64,000 nucleotides of DNA from Diphasiastrum complanatum (Eukaryota > Streptophyta > Lycopodiopsida > Lycopodiales > Lycopodiaceae). Positions within the stretch are counted from its first letter, which is position 1, and each line of letters opens with the position of its first letter. The position numbers were made by a program, and so were the translations under genes. The DNA is taken from positions 87,532,537-87,596,536 of the forward strand of contig CM055092.1 of assembly GCA_029204225.1 (NCBI GenBank). The letters run 5' to 3'. This document shows, piece after piece, positions 1 through 11,704 of this stretch. The notes beneath the pieces are model-generated. The model did no database searches. It had not been told where the DNA came from and saw nothing but the letters and a program-made list of their open reading frames with translations.

Positions 1-159
1 ATTTCACTATTCTATGTGTTGATTTTCTAGTTAGAAGTGCTAAAAGAGATTTGAGAGGGTCCATATCTTTGTGATTTCTTCTTGAGTTCATTTGTTGACA
101 TTCAAGAGAGTGCTTTGTGCATTGGAACAGGTTGAAAGAGAAGATCAGGTCACTTCAAC

Positions 160-728
160 ATGGCTACAAGTGGAGGCTTTATGTTGGAGAGCAATGATAG
201 GCTTACCTCAATCAACTATTCTACTTGGAAGGTGAGGATGGAGTCCTTATTGGAGATGAATGAGTTGATGGAGATTGTTGCAAGTGTGGAGGAGAGGCCT
301 CAAGCACCTCAAGATCAAGTGACAAGAGAGCTAAAAGAGCTCTACACATGATTAAGATGAATGTTACCAATGAGCTACTCAAGGAAGTTGGTAAGTGCAC
401 ATCATCTTTGGAGGCTTGGGAAGCTTTGAAGAAGCTTTATGAATCCAAGTCTACATCAAGAGTGCTTACTCTTAGAAGGCAAATCTTTCAAAGATTGCAA
501 AAGAAGGAAGACAGTACTCATGCTTTTGTTTTGAGGGTTAAAGCATTCAATGATGAGTTAGCATGTATTGATGAAAGCATTAAGGAGGTAGAACTTGTTC
601 AAGTTATACTTAATGGCTTGTTGGATGATCATGCTAATCTTGTTCAAAGTTTTGCTATTCAAAAGACTTTGCCAAGTATTGTGGATTTGCACGAGATCTT
701 GGTGAATGAGGAGTATAGGCTTCAATAA
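160..728 (+). pseudogene. Copia gag (DUF4219/UBN2 type), element K, frameshifted
   Basis: This is the N-terminal half of a Ty1/copia Gag, the capsid-forming protein of the retrotransposon particle. It opens at ATG 160 with the usual 'ERLxxxNYxxWKxRMES' type segment (here NDRLTSINYSTWKVRM). It runs 63 codons, then continues in another frame from about 348 with 'EAWEALKKLYESKSTSRVLT' and 'LVQVILNGLLDDHANLVQSF', typical UBN2 blocks. The shift near 345 and a TAA at 726-728 before the knuckle region break the protein. Positions 1-159 are untranslated leader with no primer site or LTR end visible. It belongs to the same gag family as elements C and L. Family assignment is secure; function is lost. 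Confidence 0.85.
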
Positions 729-773
729 AGAGGAGGTGGATCTACATCGACGTCTCAACATGAAGAAGAGGCT

Positions 774-1267
774 ATGTTCATCAAAGGCAAGTTCAAGGGA
801 AAAGGCAAAGGCAAGTGGTCTAAAGGGCAAGATCAAGGTGAGACTTCCTCTTTTGAAAAAAAGAAAGATAAGTCTAAGTTGAAATGCTTTTACTATGGAA
901 TCAAAGGGCATTTTGCAAATGAATGTTTGAAGAAGCAAAGAGATGAAGGTAGCAAGCAAATCAACTTTACTACTAATGATGGGGATCTAGGTGGTGGTGA
1001 TTCTCTTTTGATGGGTTCTTCAAGTCTAATATCAAGTGAAGGTGACAAAGATTCATGGTGGATTGATAGTGGAGCTAGTTCACACATGACTAGTCACAAG
1101 GAGTTCTTTACTTCTTTGGTCACTTATGATGGAGCCAAGAAAGAAATTCACATGGACAATGGTGGTGAGTGTGTGATTGAAGGTATTGGTTCAATTCCTA
1201 TTTGTCTTTGTACTAATAGGAAAGCAAGACTTTATGGTGTTCTTTACATTCCTTCACTTTCAAAGAA
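774..1267 (+). pseudogene. Copia nucleocapsid knuckle and protease, element K
   Basis: This continues the gag of element K. A Lys/Gly-rich basic stretch leads to a damaged CCHC knuckle, CFYYGIKGHFANEC, whose second Cys is Tyr. Next comes the aspartic protease motif WWIDSGASSHM (catalytic Asp in DSG) near 1059-1090, then the 'GIGSIPI...VLYIPSLS' block that precedes the integrase zinc region. Copia homology stops abruptly at about 1267 and gypsy sequence follows with no LTR between them. The missing Cys and the truncation make this a relic. Confidence 0.85.
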
Positions 1268-1746
1268 GTATGTCCATCACTACAAAAGTGATCACAAACT
1301 ACATGCCTGCTATTTTCATAGGGATGTGTTGACTACACCCATTGATGAACCGAATATATGGGCCATACTTGTACAAATTCATCTTGGAGTTTTTTGATGA
1401 CATATTGATTTATAGCCGGAACTTAAAAGAACATGCTCATCACCTGGAAGTGGTTTTGGAATCGTTGTGGGAATATAAGTTGTTCGCCAAGATGTCAAAA
1501 TGTGAGTTCGCCCAACAAGAGATTGAGTATTTGGGGCATATGGTAACTAAAGATGGCATTAAAGTGGATCAACATAAGGTTGAAGTGGTTAAAAATTGGG
1601 AGAGCCCTAAAACTTTGCGACATTTAAGAGTATTTTTGGGATTTGCATCTTATTATCGACGATTCATATTCAATTTTTCAAGGATAGCAACAGCACTCAC
1701 ACACTTGTTGCAGAAAGAAAAATTTGAATGGAGTGAAGATGCTTAA
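1268..1746 (+). pseudogene. Ty3/gypsy reverse transcriptase, C-terminal part
   Basis: The reverse transcriptase copies element RNA into DNA. Only the back half of the RT is present. The catalytic box reads FFDDILIYS (the YxDD equivalent), followed by 'CEFAQQEIEYLGHMVT', 'VFLGFASYYRRFI' and 'KEKFEWSEDA', the standard palm end, thumb and connection order of gypsy RT. The fingers and the first catalytic Asp are missing because the segment is fused to Copia protease sequence at about 1268. A TAA at 1744-1746 ends the frame. Same strand and order as the following RNase H and integrase, so it is one element (gypsy I). Confidence 0.88.
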
Positions 1747-2160
1747 AGGAGGCCTTGGTGAATGCTCCAATTTTGGTACAACCAGACTTCAATTTACCTT
1801 TCAAGGTGACTATTGATGAAAGTGGAAGTGGATTAGGAGCCATACTAAGTCAGAAGAATGGTGTGATTGCCTATGAGAGTCGAAAATTGACCAACAAGGA
1901 GATGTCATATCCTACGCATGACAAGGAGATGTTAGCTATAGTTCATGCCTTGAAAAAATGGTGACATTACCTTTATGGGTCAAAATTCATCATTAAAAGT
2001 GATCACCATAGCCTTAAGTATTTCTTAAGTCAGAAGTAGCTTACGGACAAACAAAAGAGATGGTTAGCACAAGTTCAAGCTTATGACTTTGTTATTGAAT
2101 ATCTCAAGAGTAGGGAAAATCAAGCTGCTGATGCTTTATCAAGGTTGTGGAGAATGCAAA
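1747..2160 (+). pseudogene. Ty3/gypsy RNase H with stop codons
   Basis: RNase H removes the RNA strand during reverse transcription. Visible blocks are 'VTIDESGSGLGAILSQ' (first catalytic Asp region), 'AYESRKLTNKEMSYPTHDKE' (catalytic Glu region), 'LAIVHALKKW' and, after a TGA at 1962-1964, 'HYLYGSKFIIKSDHHSLKY' (catalytic Asp). A TAG at 2037-2039 precedes 'LTDKQKRWLAQVQAYDF' and 'ADALSRL'. Both stops lie where relatives usually have CGA (Arg) and CAG (Gln)-type codons, as expected for C-to-T change in methylated DNA. Clearly a dead copy of gypsy I. Confidence 0.85.
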
Positions 2161-2499
2161 TGTCTGATACAGGCAAATCCTTAGAAGAGTATATAACTGT
2201 TCTCCAAGATGCAAAGGAGAATTGCATGTCCAATAAACAAGATCAAGCCTCACAAGGGTTATGTTGCAAGATAGTAAAATGCATATTGAATCCCCTCATT
2301 TCTTTGGAAAGTGATTAGAAATCCGTCATCTTGGAAGAATAGACTAAGGATGTAATTGTGATGCAAATTCTCGAAAGCTTATTGGATCCCAAAGTTGGAG
2401 AACAATTCATCACCAATTTAAAGATGGAATCTTGGTATATGACAATAAAAGGATAGTCCTAGTGCCAAATTCAAAGTTGATAGAGTCAAATTTTCTATG

Positions 2500-3112
2500 A
2501 ACTACATTCGTCTCCTAGTGCTGGTCACCCGGGAATACTAAAGACCTATCAAAAAGTTAAAAGTCTTTTCAAATGGAAAGGAATGAAGCAGGATATTTAC
2601 AAGTTGGTTAGGGAATGCTTCTCCTGCCAGATTCATAAATCAAAACATGTGAAAAAACCTGGATTGTTACAACCACTATCGGTTCCTTCTCAACGGTGGG
2701 AAAGCATTAGTATGGATTTCATCCCATCTCTTCCAAAAACATTGGGAGGATTCCATGGAATTTATGTGGTGGTGGACCGACTGACAAAATATGCCCATTT
2801 TATTCCTTACAAAACTACTTATGGTGCAGCACAGGTGGCACAACTATTTCTTAAGAGCATTTTTAAATTGCATGGACTACCAAAGGAAATAGTGTGTGAT
2901 AGAGATCCAAGATTTCCTAAACAGTTTTGGAAGGAGATGATGGAAAAGTTAAAGACCAAATTATGTTTGAGCACTGCATTCCACCCCAAGGCTGATGGAT
3001 AGACTGAAAGGGTAAATCAATGGTTGGAATGCTACTTGAGGCATTTTGTGGCAGACCAACAAACAAAATGGATTGATTGGTTGCATTTGGTAGAGTTCAA
3101 TTACAACAGTCC
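2500..3112 (+). pseudogene. Ty3/gypsy integrase: zinc domain and DDE core
   Basis: Integrase joins the cDNA to the host chromosome. The HHCC zinc domain is readable (H...GHPG...ECFSCQIHK, about 2505-2640). The DDE core follows: first Asp in SMDFIPSLP (about 2711), second Asp in VCDRDPRFP (about 2895), and the Glu in TERVNQ just after a TAG at 3000-3002, where Gln is usual. A further frame change falls near 3110. Between 2160 and 2500 the RNase H-integrase linker has several stops. Part of gypsy I. Confidence 0.87.
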
Positions 3113-3114
3113 AC

Positions 3115-3776
3115 ATGTCGACTGGAATGACAACATTTTATGCATTGTATGGATGTGAACCTACAACGCCAATTGACAAGGAGTTAGCGGATGTAACCAT
3201 GGCGACAGTAACAGATGAACTACAAAACATGCAAAACAACCTTAAGGCGAATCAGGATCATATGCGAGAGGCTCAACAAAAGATGAAATATTACGCAGAC
3301 AAACTTCGATCATTTAGGGAATTCCACAAAGGGGATTATGTGTATTTACGATTACAGCCCTATCACCAATCAATATTAAAAAAAAAAACCAAGAGCGAGA
3401 AGCTATCTCCACGATTCTATTGGCCATTTCAAATCCTCAAAAGGGTGGGTGAACTAGCATATGAACTGGATTTGCCAGCCATAATAAAAATGCATAAAGT
3501 GTTTCATGTCAGCCTGTTGAAGAAACATATCGGTAAAATTGTTCAAACAGTGGTTGAACTACCACCAATCAATGAAGAGGGAAATTTACTAGTGGAACTG
3601 GAGGTAGTGGTTGGTTACCGAGATAAAGAGTTATAAATTGGGAAGTGAATACAACAGTACTTGATCAAATGGGAAGGATTACCTGCGGAAGACAACACGT
3701 GGGAAGATCACTCCTACCTAAAGAAATGGCCTACAATTTTGGAGACAACCAGAGGTCTTATGGAGCACAACACTTG
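3115..3776 (+). pseudogene. Ty3/gypsy integrase C-terminus with chromodomain
   Basis: This is the C-terminal part of the gypsy I integrase. It includes 'KGDYVYLRLQPYHQ' (GPY/F-type region), 'LSPRFYWPFQILKRVG' and 'HKVFHVSLLKK'. After stops at 3634-3636 and just downstream comes a chromodomain-like segment YLIKWEGLPAEDNTWE (about 3658-3710). In chromoviruses this domain steers insertion to particular chromatin. The chromodomain places gypsy I in the chromovirus branch. The frame ends at about 3776, shortly before the polypurine tract. Confidence 0.85.
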
Positions 3777-3822
3777 ACAAGAAACTACACGGTCTTCATT
3801 TTTGAGGGCAAAAATGCTTAAA

Positions 3823-3832
3823 GTAGGGGGAG
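3823..3832 (+). other. Polypurine tract of gypsy I
   Basis: The purine run GTAGGGGGAG sits directly before the TGTCATG start of the LTR. It is the usual plus-strand primer position in LTR elements. Confidence 0.75.
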
Positions 3833-4189
3833 TGTCATGTGCTATATGTAATTGGCCCATGAGCTTACTAATGAATTACCAAAAATAGCCATGGAGCTAA
3901 ACTAGTCTAGAATTAGTCATTAGAGTAGTTAATAAAAAGGCGCAAACAACCAAACCACATTTGTATTGGTGGGAACCATAATAATGGTTGTAAGGCCCAA
4001 ATTGAGGTAATAAGGCCCCAAATGTTACTTAGGCATACAAAAGGCCCACTATAAATAGAGGAGGTCGTGCTAATTTGGAGGCTATTCTACTTTTATGATT
4101 TTTGAACTTTTGGTGATCTTGAAGATTCTCTTTGAGAGCCTTCTTGATAGTATTGATGGTTCATGTGCCTACAATCACATGAGAGCTCA
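3833..4189 (+). repeat. Gypsy I 3' LTR, truncated
   Basis: The LTR starts TGTCATG right after the polypurine tract. It matches, on the opposite strand, the complete 543-bp LTR at 21099-21641: shared stretches include AATTGGCCCATGAGCTTACT and the TATA-like ACTATAAATAGAGGAGGTCG region. The match ends at 4189 (GAGAGCT), where sequence of the unrelated J-type Copia LTR takes over. The remaining ~185 bp of this LTR are missing. Confidence 0.85.
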
Positions 4190-4339
4190 TATTTTGCTAT
4201 TTTCGAAACACACGTGTGAAATACAGTAGGGTACTGTAATTGTATGGACAACAAACATATTTTATGTTTTGGTTCATGTTTGATCAGTATCTCTTAGAGT
4301 TTGCATCTCATTTTGTATGTAGATGTTGATTTTTCTACA
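4190..4339 (+). repeat. 3' end of a J-type Copia LTR
   Basis: These bases resemble 10895-11042 in the J LTR: GCTCATATT, a CACACGTGTG palindrome at 4209-4218, the TACTGT/TTTGTA region, and GTTTGCATCTC. The LTR appears to end with CTACA at 4339. The start of this LTR is absent; the piece is fused to the gypsy LTR at a shared GCT. Confidence 0.65.
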
Positions 4340-4342
4340 TTG

Positions 4343-5577
4343 GCAGGATTGTTGGTTTGCTCCTTATTGTAACCAAAGATTTGGGACATGGATTGGATCT
4401 TGAATGATCTGAAATCCTTCACAAAAAACCACTTGCCTCTTTGCCATTACCTTCAATGACTTGAAGTTGAGATGCCACAATCTCTTGTGCCATACCTCTT
4501 GCATTGACAATTGCTCCTTTTCCATGCATCCAACTTGGTTAGCAACAACACAAGCATCAAGTTTGAACAATTTACCTTGCCTCTATTTTTTTGCAATCAC
4601 TTGACCTTCCTTCTTGATCAAGCAAGCATCTCCATCAAACTCCACCTTAAGACCCTTTTCAAGTATTTGACTAGCATTTGATTAATGGTAAGAAGATTTT
4701 TAGTGATTGATGGAATGAACAAAACATTCTTCAAATTCACATTCCTATTAGTAGAGAGAGTAATAAAAATTGTGCCAATCCCCTTGATTGCACATTCACC
4801 ATCTGTAGATTACCTTCTTGTCATCTTCATATGCCATCAATGATGAGTAATACTCCTTATGAGATGTCATATGTGAGCTAGCTCCACTATCTATCCACCA
4901 AGAATCAATATCTCCATGATTAGCCAATAAATAAGAAGATAAAACAAAGAAATCGTTTGAGTTTTTGTTCATCAACAACATCCTCATCTATAGTTATATT
5001 GCTTTGTTTGTCACCTTGATATCTTTTCTTCTTGAATCAATCACTAGCAAAATGTCCTTTAACTCCACAATAGAAATATTTTAGCCTAGATCTATCTTTC
5101 TTCTTGCCAACAAAAGTAGAAGGCTCACCTTGATCTTTCCCTTTAGAACACTTGTCGTTGCCCTTGTCCTTGAACTTGCCTCTTGAAAACATAGCCTCCT
5201 CCTCTCCAACTTGAGATGTGGAAGTGGATCCTCCTCTTGATAGAAGCCTGAACTCCTCATTCACCAAGATTTCTTGAAAGTCTTCCATACTTGGCAATGT
5301 CTTTTGAATACCGAAACTTTGAACAAGATTAGCATAATCATCAAGCAAGCCATTAAGAACTACTTGAACAAGTTCTATCTCCTTAATGCTTTCATCAATA
5401 CATGCTAACTCATCATCGAATGCTTGAACCCTAAAAAAAAAGGCATGAGCACTTTCATCCTTCTTTTGTAAGCTTTGAAGATTTGACTCCTAAGGGTTAG
5501 GACCCTTGATGTATACTTGGAATCAGAAATCTTCTTCAAAAGTTCCCAAGCCTCATTAGATGTAGTGCACTTACTTG
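4343..5577 (-). pseudogene. Copia gag-protease-preintegrase, element L (minus)
   Basis: Read from 5577 down, this is a Copia gag beginning inside UBN2. It continues with 'LLDDYANLVQSFGIQKTLPS' near 5330, a Lys-rich linker, a knuckle YFYCGVKGHFASD that has lost cysteines, and the protease WWIDSGASSHM near 4900-4870. The GAG-pre-integrase segment VWHKRLWHLNFKSLK lies near 4490. Several frame breaks separate these. It is closely related to element K at 160-1267 but in opposite orientation, so the two form long inverted arms around gypsy I. Homology begins sharply at about 5577; no LTR is seen on that side. Confidence 0.82.
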
Positions 5578-7707
5578 TTGGACCCTTTCTGTGTTCACAG
5601 ATTCCTCATGCTCAAAAGTAAGACTCGCAGGCTTTCAACTTGAAATGCGATAAAGATTTCACGTAGCTTTCACCTTGAAATGCAATGTCACTTTTCACCC
5701 TTCAAATATAAAGAGTTATCCCAAGATATATCCACATGGCTTAGTATGTTCCTTATGTTTCTTGTTGCATCATGATAGCACTAGCTTCTATATGCAAAAA
5801 TTTGCATAATTTTCAACTTCATATGCTAATTTTTTAAAACAACATATCTAATATGACTAGCTTCTATGGATATATGGTTTAGAATAGAACTCATGAAACC
5901 TATGTGCCATAGAGAGCACAATTATTGTACTTTGCAAATTGCAAATTGCATTGAACACATAGGAGCACTTGAGGAGGAATTTGACTCTTCACTTATAGTA
6001 GTACTTTTTGCATTCTATAGTGGCATGTATTATACAAATATTCTCATCAAACTTATCAAATATCGGAGGTGACTCTGTGCCTATTATTTGTATGAGGAAA
6101 ATGTGGAAATATGTGATGAAAAAAATAGGTTAACTTTCTATTTATTGCACATTTAGTGTAGAATGCTTGTTATTCTATAGTGTCATGTATTATACAAATA
6201 TTCTTGTCCAACTTATCAGATGCTTTTCATTTTCAACGTAATAACCAGGCACTTAGGTTTTGTGTGCATTTTGGAGGTGCATTCAGAAGTGGATTATGCA
6301 TCTACCATTTATTGTGTTATGGAATCCAATATTCTCTTTCTTGTTTGTTTGTTCATTGATCCTAGAGTTGTCTCATTTTTTTAGCTTGGCATCCAAAGTT
6401 TATTTGGTCCTGGTTTGAGCTCCCCTTTGAATACAAGTTGCATTATCCTTGTTTGTAAGGTGAATGGTATAGTATACCATTTTGGTCTTGGGTACACTAT
6501 TATATGCAAAACCACCACCCATGACACTGACTGTGAACTACCATTTTCAAGAACCTAAAGAAGTCTACAAAGGAAAGCAATATGAGAATGGCATGTTTCC
6601 CTTACTATATTGGGCATTTAAAGTTTTGGCCTAGATTTTGTAAATGAATCGAGACTCTAATCTTATAGGACTGTGCAAAATTGAAAATTTGTTTGTACTA
6701 TATAAAAGTATTCTTGAAGATGAATGTCAGAAATAATATATTGCTTCATGAAACAACCTCATTCAATATTTCCTTCCAAGTTGTGGCCTTTGAGTCTTTG
6801 CAATTTTCTTGGAAGTTAGCACTTTATTAACAAAATATGCTCTATTCCTTAGTACACCCAGTTCATGTGAATCACAAACTAAAGGTACCATGCGTCTACT
6901 TGTGCTTTGTAGTAAAAAACTTAGTCATGGAGATCCGATGACATCGTTAGCATGAGATCGTGGTAAAAATACATCTAAGAATAAGGATAGAGTCACATGT
7001 AGTTTATGTTGAGGGTTGGTTATGGTGCATGTTATTTGTGTTAGAGCAATGGTTGCACACAATTCCTATAGTTATTAGTGACTCATAGGAAATTTTAAGT
7101 GATTTGCAACTCCTTTTGGAATTATTATGGAACATTTTCAATCCTAGTACCGAGGCTTCTATGAGAAAAAATAAAAATGAAATCATCTTTTAGCAACGAT
7201 GTCTCCCCTAGTATAACCCTCAATAATAGACCCTCGAAATTTGTAGTGAGGCCCGAAGAATATCAAAGAAGTTTCACTCTTGCTAACAAAGAGTATTTTT
7301 CGAGGGTTATTACGAGGTCTACATGGCCCTCAAAGAAATTGATGGGTCCTGAGGAATCTAAGAGATTTTGACCCCTACTGACATAGAGTAATTCCGAGGG
7401 TTATTCCGAGGAGTATACAAAACATTCTTTCGAGGATTCTTCCGAGGGCAGATAAATCAATTTTTTATTTTTAGGACATAATGGAGCCAATATAAGCTCC
7501 ATTACACCTTGAAATTCGACACCATCCAACCTCCAGGAGTCTTTTGCACCACTTTTTATAAAGTTGGTGAGCAAAATCATTTTTTTATAATTGTAATTAA
7601 AAAATTGTAAATATTGAAGTTAAATGTCATGGAATTAAAAACATATGAAAGACAATTATGACTAAAAAATAACCATATATAAATGGTCAAATAATAGAAA
7701 TAGTCAA
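5578..7707. other. Gene-free stretch, AT-rich
   Basis: No open frame longer than about 70 codons and no recognisable protein motif were found on either strand. The only structure noticed is a cluster of CGAGG/CCTCG motifs at 7195-7450, listed separately. Confidence 0.6.
7195..7450. repeat. Cluster of CGAGG(G) motifs
   Basis: The block CGAGG or its complement occurs at least eight times here, often as pairs about ten bases apart (TTCGAGGGTTATTACGAGG, TTCCGAGGGTTATTCCGAGG, TTTCGAGGATTCTTCCGAGG). Clustered short motifs of this kind occur in subterminal regions of CACTA-type and some other DNA transposons, but no terminal inverted repeat or target duplication was found. The transposon reading is a guess. 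Confidence 0.35.
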
Positions 7708-8507
<800 letters not shown>

Positions 8508-8511
8508 ATTT

Positions 8512-8529
8512 TGGCGCCATTGTTGGGGA
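8512..8529 (+). other. tRNA-Asp type primer binding site, element M
   Basis: TGGCGCCATTGTTGGGGA differs by only two transitions from the primer site typical of plant Athila/Tat/Ogre gypsy elements, which pairs with the 3' end of tRNA-Asp. Its place just after the LTR end at 8507 supports both calls. Leader follows to about 8727. Confidence 0.75.
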
Positions 8530-8727
8530 GCTATTACAATTTTTCATTTTCATCATGTTTTCGATCCACGGATGGATGTTAGCTTGCATTTAGGCATTTT
8601 GTCTTGACATGTTAGTGTTAAAATTGCATTTTAGGGTTAATTTGGGAGAGATTTAGTTTGATTTGTGTGGAATTGTTTTGCTTGAAATATGTTTTTATTG
8701 TTGAGCAAGAGAAGCCAGACAGATCAC

Positions 8728-8806
8728 TGTGAGAGATTTTAACTAGTCTAGTCAAATTTGGTCATATTTGTTTATTTGTTTATTTGGCAATTGAGGCCAA
8801 TTTTCA
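8728..8806 (+). repeat. First 79 bases of a J-type Copia LTR
   Basis: TGTGAGAGATTTTAACTAGT and the following GTCAAATTTGGTCATATTTG match the start of the J LTR at 10406, with one extra TTTATTTG unit, and stop after GGCCAATTTTCA. The fragment separates the leader of gypsy element M from a gypsy integrase piece. Confidence 0.7.
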
Positions 8807-9540
8807 AGTTTTCATGAAGAAGAAGCTGGAGGGCACTATGCTTTGAAGAACACGGTTCAAAAAATCATGAATGGAAAATATTGGTGGCCCACTATGTACA
8901 GAGATGTACATAAATTTATTCTAAACTATGATCTCTGTCAAAGGATGGGTAAACCAGCAAGGTCAATCAATTGGCCGTTAGTACCAATCTAAGCATTGGC
9001 TACATTTGAAAAAGGGGGTATCGATTTTGTTGGACCAATCAAACCAACAACAAGACGAAGGGAAAACTGATGTATACTAATAGCCACAGATTATTGCACA
9101 AAAATGGTGGAAGCTGAAGCTACAAAGAAGAATGATGTAAAAACAACTGCCAATTTTCTTTTTGTCAACATAATTACAAGATATGGATGTCCTTTAGAAA
9201 TTGTCAATGACAGAGGAACCCATTTTATTAATAATACTATTGCTGAATTGCTGAAATACTTTATGATTATTCATAGAAGGACAACACTATATAATCCAAA
9301 GGCAAATGGATTAACTAAAAGAGAAAACAATATTCTATTTAAGATTTTAAATAAAATTACAGATCTTATCAATGAAAGACCGCATCAGATTTTTCGATTG
9401 GAGGAGGATCGATTCTGTGCACTACAAGAGACAATATTGGTGCAGAAAAAGAGAAAAGTGACAATATTGGTGCAAAAATAATTTGATCCAGTTGGCAGAT
9501 CTTGAAGGAAATCTACTTGATACAAGAGTAAATGGCTCTC
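8807..9540 (+). pseudogene. Ty3/gypsy integrase relic (element M type)
   Basis: Readable blocks are the end of the HHCC domain (GKYWWPTMYRDVHKFILNYD, LCQRMGKPARS), the first catalytic Asp in GIDFVGPI near 9020, the second in IVNDRGTHFINN near 9210, and YNPKANGLTKRENN near 9292. At the expected catalytic Glu of the NGxxE motif there is Lys, so the DDE triad is broken. An open stretch spans 9104-9481; other blocks are in shifted frames or contain stops. The motif style agrees with the tRNA-Asp primer site upstream, but the Copia LTR fragment lies between them. Confidence 0.78.
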
Positions 9541-9689
9541 ATATTAAGAAGTATAATCAACCATAGTAGAAAGTTTGCAAATAAATCTCTTGGTTTTACG
9601 TATGCAATTCAAAATCTATGCTTTTCCAAGAAAACATTTATTAATTTTTTTATTATTTCATTCATGCTAATTCTATTCTAGAAAGATTT
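9541..9689. other. Unassigned spacer between gypsy and Copia relics
   Basis: AT-rich sequence with no motif recognised. It may be the decayed end of the gypsy M polyprotein. Confidence 0.4.
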
Positions 9690-10395
9690 CATATGGTAGA
9701 TGCAATATCCTGTGATACATCTATGGAGTCAAATATAAAACTAACTATAAGAGGTAATGAAAGATCCTTCAAAGACATTACTCCCTATAGGAAGCTAGTT
9801 GGTTCACTCAAAATCTAACGATCACAAGACCAGATATAGGCTATTGTATTGGGATATTGAGCCAATTCATGCAAGATCCTAGTGAGGAGCATTGGAAGAT
9901 AGGGAAACGAGTTTTGAGATACATCATTGGAACTCGAGATTTTGGCATATTGTGATAAGAAATCCATAAGTGCATTGTATTTTCATAGGTGATGGAGCTA
10001 TATCATGTATGTCAAAGAAACAAGCCACTATCTCATTGTCATCTAGTGAGGCTGAGTACAAAGCACTTACTCATTGCACAAAAGAGATGGTATGGATCAA
10101 GAGGATGATCAAGGATCTTCACTTGCTAGATTTTTCAGAGAGCCCAATCATTTTTTGTGACAACCTATCAGCCCAAAAGTTGGCAAGCAATCCTATCTTT
10201 CATGCTAGGAGCAAGCATATTGAGGTGGCATATCACTTTGTGAGGGAGCAAGTCATGGCAATGGAGGTGGAGCTTCAACATGTTTCTTCAAGGGAATGTG
10301 TAGCTGATATCTTCACAAAAGCATTGGGAAAATACTTGTTTATGAAACATAGGACTTCACTTGGAGTATTCTCAAAGTCTATGCTAAAACTAGTT
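9690..10395 (+). pseudogene. Copia RT end and RNase H, element J
   Basis: The end of RT is visible in broken frames (ERSFKDITPYRKLVGS, then RPDI and FMQDPSEEHWK equivalents). RNase H follows in an open frame from 9970: AISCMSKKQATISLSSSEAE, FCDNLSAQKLASNPIFHARS, KHIEVAYHFVREQ and ECVADIFTKALGK. These carry the conserved Ser-Glu-Ala-Glu and Asp-Asn catalytic regions of Copia RNase H. The reading frame ends at the stop at 10408, just inside the LTR. RT catalytic core, integrase and gag are absent. Confidence 0.88.
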
Positions 10396-10405
10396 GAAGA
10401 GGGAG
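10396..10405 (+). other. Polypurine tract, element J
   Basis: GAAGAGGGAG lies immediately before the TGTGAGAG start of the LTR. Confidence 0.7.
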
Positions 10406-11042
<637 letters not shown>

Positions 11043-11691
11043 TGTGAAAAAAGTGGATCTTGAATTGATCCAAACTCCCAAAATGCTTGGCTAAGATCTT
11101 TGCACAACAAGCTACAAAAGCTAGAAATGGCAAAGCATCCTAATGCTACCTTTGATACACATGAACTTGACAAAGCATTCAAGAGACAAAAGAAACTAAT
11201 AAAAGGTACTGATGGCAGCCAAAAACAACAGCATACCAGCCCTACAATAGCAGCCTACCCTTGGAACCTTAAGATCATACACAAAAGCTTGAAGACAATA
11301 CACAAAGCAATGCTCTTAATGGAGGAAGAAACTGTGACAATGATCTATTGATCTCTCTCAGAAATACAATAAGTTTCTCCAACCTGTTCTCCACGAATTT
11401 CAGCCTAACATAGGTGAGAGAGATGACTCTCTCTCCTCTCTCTAGAACTTAGGACCCAAATTTAGGACACCAGTAGCCTAAAATAGCCAATTTTGGCCTA
11501 TATGTCCAAATAACATGATTTTGGTGTCATTTCGAAGGTCCTGAAGTTTGAGACTTCTTTAACATAAAATATATACTAAAATAAAAGTATCTAGGCCTCT
11601 TTCACACGTGTGAAATGTTAGATCCAAAACTATGTACAAAAACTGCCAATTTAGGCCTCAAACTAGCTAGGAAATGTTGACAATTTTCACA
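11043..11691 (-). repeat. 3' LTR of element C
   Basis: This 649-bp copy has TGTGAAAA...TTTTCACA termini. It matches 16427-16995 nearly base for base over the shared part, including an 18-base match around GATCTTTGCACAACAAGC. A perfect palindrome TTTCACACGTGTGAAA lies at 11600-11615. The purine-rich GAAGAGAGAG (complement of 11692-11701) borders it internally. Confidence 0.85.
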
Positions 11692-11704
11692 CTCTCTCTT
11701 CAAA

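Noticed and set aside
5866-6072. 68-codon frame
   Set aside because: No motif; length expected by chance in a 2-kb AT-rich interval.
11100-11351. 83-codon frame, also seen at 16484-16741
   Set aside because: It lies in both LTR copies of element C and has no domain; repetition reflects the LTR, not a gene.
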